This document shows, piece after piece, positions 1 to 5,510 of a DNA stretch of 9,676 nucleotides. Numbering within the stretch: the first letter of the stretch is position 1; each line of letters starts with the position of its first letter. The translations under genes were made by a program, and so were the position numbers. Under the pieces are notes generated by a model that did not search any database, was not told the origin of the DNA, and saw only the letters and a list, made by a program, of their open reading frames with translations. This DNA comes from an uncultured Atopobium sp. (GTDB lineage Bacteria > Actinomycetota > Coriobacteriia > Coriobacteriales > Atopobiaceae): NCBI GenBank assembly GCA_900555335.1, contig USKU01000043.1, positions 1 through 9,676 of the forward strand, written 5' to 3'.

Positions 1-35
1 ATGACAGCTATGAGGGAAATGTCCTGATTAAGTAG
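1..35 (+). CDS. C-terminal tail of an upstream gene (partial)
   Basis: Reading from base 3, ten sense codons (ending ...GNVLIK) run into a TAG stop at 33-35. A strong + strand terminator follows about 45 bases later, which supports a + strand gene ending here. Ten residues are too few to assign a family. Zinc-type alcohol dehydrogenases sometimes end in a similar short beta-strand, but that is only an impression. A second frame (ATG at base 1, stopping at 25-27) is equally open over this length, so the call rests on the terminator. Confidence 0.4.
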   Translation, partial: DSYEGNVLIK

Positions 36-81
36 GTGTCGTTTACAAAACAGCAAACTGCAGTCTTTTTAGTCACAAAGC

Positions 82-114
82 AAAGGGTCAGAACGTTCCG
101 TTCTGACCCTTTTT
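82..114 (+). terminator. Rho-independent terminator for the upstream + strand gene
   Basis: A perfect 14-bp stem (82-95 with 99-112, core GGGTCAGAACG) closes a 3-nt loop TTC and runs into five Ts (110-114). The GC-rich core followed by a T tract in the + direction is the classic intrinsic terminator form. On the minus strand there is only a three-T run, so termination there would be weaker. Confidence 0.85.
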
Positions 115-184
115 GCATAATCAGATTATTATATTCAATTCTATGAATACATAATTTTTGAGCTTTAAATTATGTGCCTAAAAA

Positions 185-332
185 GGTAAAAAACCCGTTT
201 AGTTGGGGATGAAAATTGAAAATTAGCCGATTTATCCCCAGTTAAGACGATTTTTTACCGCACTAAAAACTTTTATCTGGGCAAACGTTGTATGCAGAAA
301 AATGAAAACCCCAACTAAACGGATTTTTTACC
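185..332. repeat. Alternating 24-bp inverted repeats (two tandem units)
   Basis: Arm A (185-208, starts GGTAAAAAA, ends AGTTGGGG) is the reverse complement of arm C (309-332, starts CCCCAACTAAAC, ends TTTTTTACC) at 23 of 24 positions. Arm B (236-259) is a direct copy of arm C at 19 of 24 positions, exactly 73 bases upstream. A degenerate fourth arm in the orientation of A (about 262-281, TAAAAAC...TTTATCTGGG) sits between B and C, so the order is inverted-direct-inverted-direct. The spacer inside each unit is 27 nt. No ORF of useful length occupies the region 36-505. Apart from these repeats and the terminators at 82-114 and 449-484 I see nothing else there. It could be a dispersed palindromic element, a structured RNA or a large operator; the sequence alone does not decide. 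Confidence 0.8.
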
Positions 333-448
333 ACTTGGAGACTTATTCGAGCGTTTTCCGAAGAATCTGAGGCATCCGCTGCCTACTTATCAGTCGTTTA
401 TCAACCTTCTTTGAGCGTCTCTACAAGAAACCAACGGCACGCAAGGCA

Positions 449-484
449 CAAAAAATCCCAGCACCCGAAGGTGCTGGGATTTTG
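449..484 (-). terminator. Rho-independent terminator downstream of kdgT
   Basis: A perfect 14-bp stem (452-465 with 470-483, core ATCCCAGCACC) closes the tetraloop CGAA (TTCG on the minus strand). Reading in the minus direction, the stem is followed by a run of six or more Ts (the A-run at about 450-455). It lies 22 bases past the kdgT stop, so it ends the SDR-kdgT transcript. The flanking T-rich bases in the + direction (480-483) make it partly bidirectional. Confidence 0.9.
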
Positions 485-505
485 AACTTGAAACTTTAAG
501 AGCGA

Positions 506-1501
506 TTAAGCAGCCTCAACAACTTCCTCGGAAGCGTTGTCTTTCTTAGCAAAGTGCTCAGCAACGTAACCAGTAATCAAAGGAGTCAGGATTGCAGTAA
601 CGATAACTGCAGCTGCTACCTGTGCGTTTGCTGTTGCAAGAGCAGCTCCGCCATACAGAGCTGGGTTAGCCTCTGCCATAGCAGCAGGTGTAAGTGCGTT
701 TGCGCCTGCGCAGGAAGAAATTGCAACGCCTGCAATTCCGGTTCCACCAGTTGCTTTATCAACAAAGTAGTTGATAAAGCCACCGCAAACGGAGCAGATA
801 ACGCCAAGCAGAATACCTGCAGGACCAGCCATGATGAGGGAATCAAACTTCATGGTTGTGCCCATAGCAAAGAAGGTCATAACAATAATTGCTGGCAGAG
901 CGCTTGTGAGCATCTTCTTCATAGATGGGAAGCAGTTGCCAAGCAGAATACCCAGGATGATTGGGAGAACTGCACCAAGCAAAGACCAGTTAATTGGAGA
1001 CTGACCAGTTGCACCAAGAGCAAGCATGGTAACTGGAGGGCCAACAACCAGCGTAGTAATTGCAACTGCACCCTGCTCATACTCGTTACCGTAGTCGGCC
1101 ATCAGACCTGCGTACATGGAGTTGTTTGCACCAGAGCAAGCAGCAAGGATAACCATAGAAGAAAGACCAAGCAGGTTGTCGTTCAGGAAGAACAGAACAG
1201 CAAGACCAAGAGCAACGCAGAATACAACCTTAGAAATGATGATGATTGCGCCGCGAAGTGCAGCCTTTGGTGCACTCTTGAACGAAATTGTTGCGCCAAC
1301 ACACAGCATGAAAGCGCCAACCAGAGCAGCAGTACCCTTAACGGTCATTGCTGCGGTAAAGCTACCGAGCGTTGGGAATACCTCTGGGAAAAATGTGTTC
1401 ATAAAAACACCAAGTAGCAGAGGAATCAGAATGTTTGCACCTGGGATGCGGCCCAGTGCCTTAAATGGGTGCTGAATAGAAATTAGTTCTTTTGTAGCCA
1501 T
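506..1501 (-). CDS. kdgT: 2-keto-3-deoxygluconate permease (KdgT family)
   Basis: This is an inner-membrane secondary transporter that brings in 2-keto-3-deoxygluconate, an intermediate of pectin and hexuronate breakdown, probably with protons. The 331-aa product is the usual family length and is almost entirely hydrophobic, with about ten membrane helices. The N-terminal stretch (GRIPGANILIPLLLGVFMNT, near residues 16-35) matches the KdgT pattern of a short amphipathic start followed by P-G-x-x-x-x-P-L-x-L-G. The GSFTAAM segment and the small-residue-rich C-terminal half (AISSCAGANALTPAAMAEAN) also fit. I chose the ATG at 1501 over TTG codons at 1507 and 1504, because an AGGTG ribosome site lies 7 bases before it. 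That site overlaps the stop of the upstream dehydrogenase 10 bases away, so the two genes are one operon. The acidic C-terminus (NASEEVVEAA) is unremarkable. I am confident of the family; the exact substrate is inferred from it. Confidence 0.9.
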   Translation of the reverse strand: MATKELISIQHPFKALGRIPGANILIPLLLGVFMNTFFPEVFPTLGSFTAAMTVKGTAALVGAFMLCVGATISFKSAPKAALRGAIIIISKVVFCVALGLAVLFFLNDNLLGLSSMVILAACSGANNSMYAGLMADYGNEYEQGAVAITTLVVGPPVTMLALGATGQSPINWSLLGAVLPIILGILLGNCFPSMKKMLTSALPAIIVMTFFAMGTTMKFDSLIMAGPAGILLGVICSVCGGFINYFVDKATGGTGIAGVAISSCAGANALTPAAMAEANPALYGGAALATANAQVAAAVIVTAILTPLITGYVAEHFAKKDNASEEVVEAA

Positions 1502-1511
1502 CAACAATCAC

Positions 1512-2264
1512 CTAGTCCATTACGATGCCGCCGTCGCAGTCGCCAACCTCACCGTTGACGAAGCTTGCAGCGTCGGAAGCAAAGAACAGTACCATCTGTG
1601 CAGGCTCAGATGCCTGTGCAGGACGGCCAAGAGGAATGATGCCTACGACCTTCTTGTACTTCTCCTCATCGTTGGAGAGCGCAGTGGTCATATCTGTAAT
1701 GGTGAAAGATGGGCAAACTGCGTTACAAGAAATGCCGTACTTGCCGCCCTCTTTAGCGATAGCCTTGGTAAAGCCGTTCATACCAGCCTTAGAAGATGCG
1801 TAAGCAACAGTACCAAGGAGGCCGCCGCCAATCTTGCCTGCGACGGAAGAAACGTTAACAATACGAGCGCCGCCACGGTCGATGAAGTGCTGCCAGAGAG
1901 CGTGAGTTACGTTGTAGGTACCAGTGAGGTTGGTGTTGATGGTGTTGTTCCACTCTTTGTCGTCAACCTCGGTGAAAGGAACGGAGCTGATGCGACCAGC
2001 GCAGTTGATAAGAACGTTGACGTCGCCGCACTCCTCAAGAATCTGAGCAACGGTCTTCTTGACACCCTCTGCGTCTGCAATGTCCATTGTGTAGAAGAAG
2101 TTACCCTCGCCAAGCTCCTCGACAAACTTGCGACCAGTGTCCTCGTGACGAGAGCAAACGATTACGCGTCCACCTCCAGCAACAATACCCTTGGAAATCT
2201 CAGCGCCAATACCAGCGCTTCCGCCTGTAACCAGAACCAACTTACCTGTAAAATCGAATGCCAT
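1512..2264 (-). CDS. Short-chain dehydrogenase/reductase (KduD- or gluconate 5-dehydrogenase-like)
   Basis: A cytoplasmic NAD(P)-dependent oxidoreductase of the classical SDR family, 250 aa as usual. It shows the cofactor motif TGGSAGIG (residues 13-20), NCAG (87-90), a catalytic Asn around 112 in NTNLTG, Ser140 in NVSS, and the Tyr155/Lys159 pair in YASSK. The C-terminus (FVNGEVGDCDGGIVMD) is the normal SDR end. Sitting directly before a KdgT permease, it most plausibly interconverts keto-deoxy sugars, for example 2-keto-3-deoxygluconate with its 2,5-diketo form (KduD), or acts as a gluconate 5-dehydrogenase. Sequence motifs alone cannot fix the substrate. The start is the ATG at 2264, preceded by AAAAGGAGAGAGAGC. 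A longer frame from 2297 adds 11 residues (VCAHEKRRES region) that include the ribosome site and is rejected. It is the first gene of the minus-strand operon. Confidence 0.88.
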   Translation of the reverse strand: MAFDFTGKLVLVTGGSAGIGAEISKGIVAGGGRVIVCSRHEDTGRKFVEELGEGNFFYTMDIADAEGVKKTVAQILEECGDVNVLINCAGRISSVPFTEVDDKEWNNTINTNLTGTYNVTHALWQHFIDRGGARIVNVSSVAGKIGGGLLGTVAYASSKAGMNGFTKAIAKEGGKYGISCNAVCPSFTITDMTTALSNDEEKYKKVVGIIPLGRPAQASEPAQMVLFFASDAASFVNGEVGDCDGGIVMD

Positions 2265-2311
2265 GCTCTCTCTCCTTTTTTCATGAGCACAAACCATTGG
2301 AAAACAAATAA

Positions 2312-2339
2312 ATTCTAGCCATATTCACATAATTTTCTA
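2312..2339 (-). promoter_or_regulatory. Possible promoter for the SDR-kdgT operon
   Basis: On the minus strand a -10 like TAGAAT (2312-2317, five of six consensus bases) lies 16 bases from a weak -35 TAGAAA (2334-2339, four of six). It is about 48 bases upstream of the SDR start. The region is very AT-rich, so such matches arise easily; this is a candidate only. Confidence 0.3.
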
Positions 2340-2404
2340 TACAAAAAATATTTTTTAACCACAAATCCTATGGTCAATGCGTTAAAAGAAAATAATTTGC
2401 TTAA

Positions 2405-2426
2405 AATGTGACATAAATGACACATT
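2405..2426. promoter_or_regulatory. 22-bp palindrome, candidate operator in the divergent region
   Basis: The site reads AATGTG-A-CAT-AA-ATG-A-CACATT: 18 of 22 positions are symmetric and both 6-bp outer arms are perfect. It lies between the divergent SDR-kdgT and metal-transporter operons, about 140 bases from the SDR start and 96 bases from the metal promoter -10. The outer TGTG/CACA resembles CRP-type sites, but the spacing is two bases longer than the CRP consensus, so a sugar-responsive regulator (GntR, IclR or LacI type) for the keto-sugar operon is at least as likely. No regulator gene is in the window. Confidence 0.5.
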
Positions 2427-2494
2427 AAATTTCACGTTCAATCTTTTGGACATTTGTCTGCAAACTAAAGTCTTTTTCTTTCCTCAAAAATCTC

Positions 2495-2518
2495 AAAAGT
2501 TAGACAAAGCTAACTTTT
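2495..2518. promoter_or_regulatory. Inverted repeat overlapping the metal-transporter promoter (MntR/DtxR-like operator)
   Basis: Perfect 9-bp arms AAAAGTTAG (2495-2503) and CTAACTTTT (2510-2518) flank the 6-nt centre ACAAAG. The repeat covers the -35 box and the first half of the spacer of the promoter at 2501-2529, where a bound protein would block polymerase. Half-sites with TTAG/CTAA and flanking A/T runs are typical of DtxR/MntR-family metal repressors. The enterobacterial MntR site also has a similar overall size, with arms ending in TAG/CTA around a short centre. Together with a Mn-type importer downstream this makes a manganese repressor operator the leading reading. The regulator's identity is inferred. 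Confidence 0.7.
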
Positions 2519-2529
2519 AGGAATACAAT
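2501..2529 (+). promoter_or_regulatory. Promoter of the metal ABC transporter operon
   Basis: A -35 box TAGACA (2501-2506, five of six consensus bases) and a -10 box TACAAT (2524-2529, five of six) are separated by exactly 17 bases. Transcription would begin around 2535-2537, giving a leader of about 110 nt before the ATG at 2647. This is the best promoter match in the intergenic region, and it overlaps the inverted repeat at 2495-2518. Confidence 0.7.
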
Positions 2530-2530
2530 A

Positions 2531-2553
2531 TGGCGAGAAACCCGTTGGGCTCG
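2531..2553 (+). other. Leader hairpin at the 5' end of the metal-transporter mRNA
   Basis: CGAG (2534-2537) pairs with CTCG (2550-2553) and CCC (2541-2543) with GGG (2547-2549), around a GTT loop and with an AAA bulge on the 5' side. It sits at the predicted transcript start and contains the TGGCGAGAAACCC word that recurs in the operon's terminator. The rest of the leader (to 2646) shows no T-run, no upstream ORF and no recognisable manganese riboswitch core. The hairpin may stabilise the 5' end or may simply be a copy of the repeated word. Confidence 0.4.
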
Positions 2554-2646
2554 TAGCTCCAAACTCCTAACTCTTGGCCTCACGCTATCAGTTTCTTGCT
2601 TTCAGTCCCGTAGCTACCTGCTCTCATCTCTTTGAAGGAAGTCGCT

Positions 2647-3693
2647 ATGAAACATCGCTGCACGCATAACTCAGCAGCTGCAAGCCCGCAGCCGAATACA
2701 GTGCCTCACTCGTGCCCGCACGCTACCCGCAATCCTCTCCTAACCCGCAGATCAGCACTCACCTTGCTCGGCGCAAGCTCTGCGGCCACTATCGCTTCTC
2801 TCGCCGCATGTAGTCCACGCGATTCTGCAGCCAGCTCAAGCTCCGCGCAAAACCAAAACTCCTCGGCTCCCCTTGTCTTAACCACCTTTACCGTGATTCA
2901 AGACATGGCTTCTCGCGTTGCAGGCGAGTTTTGCCAGGTAGAATCCATCACCAAGGCCGGCGCTGAGATCCACGACTACGAGCCTACGCCCGACGACCTC
3001 AAGCGCGCGCAAAAAGCCCAGCTCATCCTCAACAATGGCCTGGGGCTTGAGCGCTGGTTTGAGCGCTTCGTCGATGACTCGCCTGCTCAGCGCGCCGACC
3101 TCAGCGAAGGCATCACCGCCATCCCCATCGCCGAGGGTGACTACCAGGGTCAGGCCAATCCGCATGCGTGGATGTCGCCCGCAAACGGCAAGATCTATGT
3201 CGAGAATATCGTCCGCGCGCTGAGCAACCTTGTCCCTGACCACGCCAAGGACTTCGAGGCCAACGGTGACGCATACAAAAAGGAGCTCGACAACATCTCC
3301 TCTCACCTGATTGAGGAGCTTAGCACCCTGCCGGAGAGCCAGCGCACGCTTGTGACCTGCGAGGGAGCGTTCTCATACCTGTGCCGCGACACCAACATGA
3401 AGGAGCTCTACCTCTGGGCCGTTAACGCCGCTGATGAAGGTACTCCGCAGCAGATTACAAAGGTTGTCGAAGCCGTAAAGGCGCAGCAAATCCCCGCAGT
3501 ATTCTGCGAATCCACGGTAAGCCCCAAGGCAATGCAGCAGGTAGCCGACGAGACGGGCGCTGTCCTCAAAACTGACGAGAAGAACATCTTGTACGTAGAC
3601 TCCCTTTCGGAAGCCAACGGTCCCGTGCCCACCTACCTTGACCTGCTGCAACACGATGCAGACGCAATCGTATCCGGCCTCACGGGAAGGTAG
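2647..3693 (+). CDS. Metal ABC transporter substrate-binding lipoprotein (Mn/Fe type, cluster A-I)
   Basis: The membrane-anchored receptor of a metal importer, 348 aa, of the PsaA/SitA/TroA family. Residues 34-55 form a signal peptide with twin arginines (RRSALTLLG) and a lipobox LAAC with Cys55, suggesting Tat export and lipid anchoring. A Ser/Ala/Gln linker (56-75) precedes the binding domain. Likely ligands are His109 (IHDYEPTPDDL), His173 (NPHAWMSP), Glu239 (TCEGAFSYL) and Asp318 (YVDSLSE). Glu in the third position and the EGTPQQI stretch match Mn/Fe receptors such as PsaA; Zn receptors (ZnuA) have His there and a His-rich loop, which is absent. The ATG at 2647 has GAAGGAA 6 bases upstream; a TTG at 2632 lies before that ribosome site and is rejected. 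The 33 residues before the Tat motif are unusually long and hold HRCTH and HSCPH. GC (about 55-63% in sampled stretches) is well above the downstream genes. It is the first gene of a four-gene operon. Confidence 0.92.
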   Translation: MKHRCTHNSAAASPQPNTVPHSCPHATRNPLLTRRSALTLLGASSAATIASLAACSPRDSAASSSSAQNQNSSAPLVLTTFTVIQDMASRVAGEFCQVESITKAGAEIHDYEPTPDDLKRAQKAQLILNNGLGLERWFERFVDDSPAQRADLSEGITAIPIAEGDYQGQANPHAWMSPANGKIYVENIVRALSNLVPDHAKDFEANGDAYKKELDNISSHLIEELSTLPESQRTLVTCEGAFSYLCRDTNMKELYLWAVNAADEGTPQQITKVVEAVKAQQIPAVFCESTVSPKAMQQVADETGAVLKTDEKNILYVDSLSEANGPVPTYLDLLQHDADAIVSGLTGR

Positions 3694-3701
3694 TGCACTC
3701 G

Positions 3702-4454
3702 ATGAATCTTTGTGTTTCGCAACTTTGCGCCTGGTACGAGAAAAAAGACCGCGAGAAACCCGTCATCTATGACGTGAATTTCTCGCTTTCAACAGGAGAT
3801 CTTTGCGCACTTGTGGGCGTCAATGGCGCCGGAAAATCTACGCTCTTCAAAGCACTGATGGACACCATCGCATGGGAGGGGTCACTTAGTTGGGGTCAGC
3901 AACCTCTTTCACAGGTGCGCAAGCAGGGAAAAGTCGCTTATGTCCCTCAAACGGAGGCAATTGACGCGACGTTTCCGTTGCTCGTAAAAGACGTTGTTAT
4001 GCAGGGAAGATATGTTCATCAGGGCTGGATGCGCATACCTTCCACTCAGGACAAAGAGCTGGTAGCCCAGGCACTTGAACGCGTTAACCTGGCCGACCTT
4101 GCAGATCGTCCACTTGCCCAACTCTCGGGTGGACAAAGAAAGCGTGTTTTTGTAGCACGTGGAATAGCACAAGCTGCTGAACTGGTATTTCTCGACGAAC
4201 CGTTTGCGGGAGTAGACGCTCGCTCTGAGGCCATCATCACCGAACAGCTCAATAACCTCAGTAAAGAAGGCAAAACATTGCTCGTTTCAATTCACGACAT
4301 CAATTTGGCTCAGCAAAAATTCCCAATCTGCCTGGTCATCAATAAAACCATAACCGCGCAGGGTCCTTCGAAAAAAATTCTTTCTGGAGACGCCCTCCTG
4401 CAGAACCTTGGTATTTCCGAAGATACTCACATTGAGGAGGTGCTCCATGCCTGA
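3702..4454 (+). CDS. Metal ABC transporter ATP-binding protein
   Basis: The cytoplasmic ATPase that powers the importer, 250 aa. Motifs in order: Walker A GVNGAGKST (39-47), Q-loop Gln83 in YVPQ, signature LSGGQ (141-145), Walker B LVFLDE (161-166), D-loop GVD (170-172) and the switch His198 in SIHD. The closest known relatives by pattern are the MntB/SitB/ZnuC ATPases of Mn and Zn importers. The ATG at 3702 is preferred, with GGAAGG (3685-3690) about 11 bases upstream. A GTG at 3693 overlaps the previous stop and has that same site only 2 bases away. The last 8 bases overlap the permease start, so the genes are translationally coupled. The metal is inferred from the binding protein, not from this subunit. 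Confidence 0.92.
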   Translation: MNLCVSQLCAWYEKKDREKPVIYDVNFSLSTGDLCALVGVNGAGKSTLFKALMDTIAWEGSLSWGQQPLSQVRKQGKVAYVPQTEAIDATFPLLVKDVVMQGRYVHQGWMRIPSTQDKELVAQALERVNLADLADRPLAQLSGGQRKRVFVARGIAQAAELVFLDEPFAGVDARSEAIITEQLNNLSKEGKTLLVSIHDINLAQQKFPICLVINKTITAQGPSKKILSGDALLQNLGISEDTHIEEVLHA

Positions 4455-5283
4455 GGTAGACATTCTCCAATACGCATTCATGCAGCGAGCCCTCATCACC
4501 GGAATTGCAACCGCCATAGTCTGCGGGCTTTTGAGCTGCTGGATTACTCATATGGGATGGTCGCTCATGGGCGACGCCATCTCGCATTCTATTCTCCCAG
4601 GCGTGGTCATTGCTCACCTGTTGGGGCTTCCCTATTTGGTGGGAGCACTTGTGTTTGCTCTCATTACCGTGGTGTTGGTCGGACAAGTCAAAAAGAGCCA
4701 AATTGTGCGCCCCGATACTGCTATCGGCATTGTATTTACAACGTTTTTTGCGTTAGGAACAGTTCTCATATCCAAGGTTCCAAGCCAAATCAACCTCTCA
4801 CACATACTCTTTGGAAACCTTTTGGGGGTCACAACTCCCGATATGCTGCAAGTTCTTTGTATTGGCCTGCCTATTGCAATCCTGCTCATCCTTAAAAACA
4901 AGGACCTGACCTTGCTTTCATTTGATCCCACGCAGGTTCAAGCAATCGGTCTTTCTACTAAAACACTCACTTCATTTTTGCTTGTTGCCCTAGCACTCGC
5001 AATTGTCATATCGCTCCAGGCAGTTGGCGTCATTTTGTCAGTCTCGCTGCTTATTGTTCCGGGTGCCTGCGCAAGGCTTCTTACCAATCAGATGCGGCAT
5101 ATGCTCTGGATTTCTCCGCTTATTGCCACGGTCAGCGTTTTGATTGGAATAACAGGCAGTTATTACTTAGACGCCTCTTCTGGAGGAATGATTGGACTCA
5201 CCCTCGGCGTGGTTTTTTGTATCATTTTTATACTAAAGAGTTTACCTAAGCTTACTTTTGGGCATATACTAGACAAGAACTAA
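4447..5283 (+). CDS. Metal ABC transporter permease (ABC-3 family)
   Basis: The membrane channel of the importer, 278 aa, the usual length for the ABC-3 family (MntC/SitC/ZnuB/TroC), with about eight or nine helices. Family hallmarks are the early segment HMGWSLMGDAISHSILPGV (about residues 36-54), with its Gly-Asp-Ala-Ile-Ser-His core, and the later SLQAVGVILSVSLLIVPGACARLL (about 195-218), which carries the ATPase-coupling loop. The start is the ATG at 4447, with GAGGAGG 6 bases upstream. A longer frame from 4408 would begin at a TTG inside the ATPase gene and lacks the family's usual N-terminus. It overlaps the ATPase by 8 bases and is followed 13 bases later by the small ORF at 5297. The product ends with a basic tail (LTFGHILDKN). 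Confidence 0.92.
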   Translation: MPEVDILQYAFMQRALITGIATAIVCGLLSCWITHMGWSLMGDAISHSILPGVVIAHLLGLPYLVGALVFALITVVLVGQVKKSQIVRPDTAIGIVFTTFFALGTVLISKVPSQINLSHILFGNLLGVTTPDMLQVLCIGLPIAILLILKNKDLTLLSFDPTQVQAIGLSTKTLTSFLLVALALAIVISLQAVGVILSVSLLIVPGACARLLTNQMRHMLWISPLIATVSVLIGITGSYYLDASSGGMIGLTLGVVFCIIFILKSLPKLTFGHILDKN

Positions 5284-5296
5284 GAAAGGAGGACCA

Positions 5297-5437
5297 ATGC
5301 ATACACTCAACACTTCAAAAGACCAGCTCACGCACACAACCCGCGCACAAAAGCTCTTGCACAGGCAAGCCTCAGCAGCTCTCAGAACATCCATTGGTCT
5401 TATGGTCGGAGCTCTTCTTATTGCGATGGTTCATTAA
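5297..5437 (+). CDS. 46-aa membrane miniprotein at the end of the metal-transporter operon
   Basis: An ATG at 5297 stands 4 bases after AAAGGAGGACC, one of the strongest ribosome sites in the window, and opens a 46-codon frame ending TAA at 5435-5437. It starts 13 bases after the permease stop and ends about 30 bases before the operon terminator, so it is almost certainly co-transcribed. The N-terminal 30 residues are polar and basic (MHTLNTSKDQLTHTTRAQKL...), and residues 31-45 (TSIGLMVGALLIAMV) form a single short hydrophobic helix followed by a final His. Histidines occur at 2, 13, 22 and 46. The layout predicts a tail-anchored protein with its N-terminus in the cytoplasm. I recognise no family. 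A role as a small regulator or stabiliser of the permease is possible but is inference from position only. Confidence 0.75.
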   Translation: MHTLNTSKDQLTHTTRAQKLLHRQASAALRTSIGLMVGALLIAMVH

Positions 5438-5466
5438 GACTTCATCTCATAAAATCACCCAGATTT

Positions 5467-5510
5467 GGCGAGAAACCCCTTCTATTCAAAGGGTTTCTCG
5501 CTAAATTTTT
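5467..5510 (+). terminator. Terminator of the metal-transporter operon
   Basis: A perfect 11-bp stem GCGAGAAACCC (5468-5478) with GGGTTTCTCGC (5491-5501), extended by two A-T pairs across a mismatch, is followed by AAATTTTT (to 5510). The T tract faces the + direction. Its last bases overlap the TAA stop (5509-5511) of the convergent minus-strand gene, so two operons end on the same hairpin. The left arm carries the recurrent word TGGCGAGAAACCC (from 5466). Confidence 0.88.

Noticed and set aside
185..332. CRISPR-like array
   Set aside because: Repeats alternate in orientation, spacers are internal loops of similar A-rich sequence, only three or four arms exist and no cas genes are present.
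554..1417. Long + strand frame (287 codons) opposite the permease
   Set aside because: It is antisense to kdgT, has an implausible Cys/Ser/Asn-rich composition, lacks a ribosome site and shows no domain.
2405..2426. CRP site
   Set aside because: The TGTGA/TCACA halves are not in consensus spacing; the palindrome is two bases longer, so only an unspecified operator is called.
2536..2646. Manganese riboswitch (yybP-ykoY) in the leader of the metal operon
   Set aside because: I could not find the conserved core or a terminator/anti-terminator pair; only one short hairpin at the 5' end is visible.
2878..3306. 142-codon minus-strand frame opposite the metal receptor
   Set aside because: A GC-driven shadow of the receptor gene; no ribosome site and no recognisable domain.
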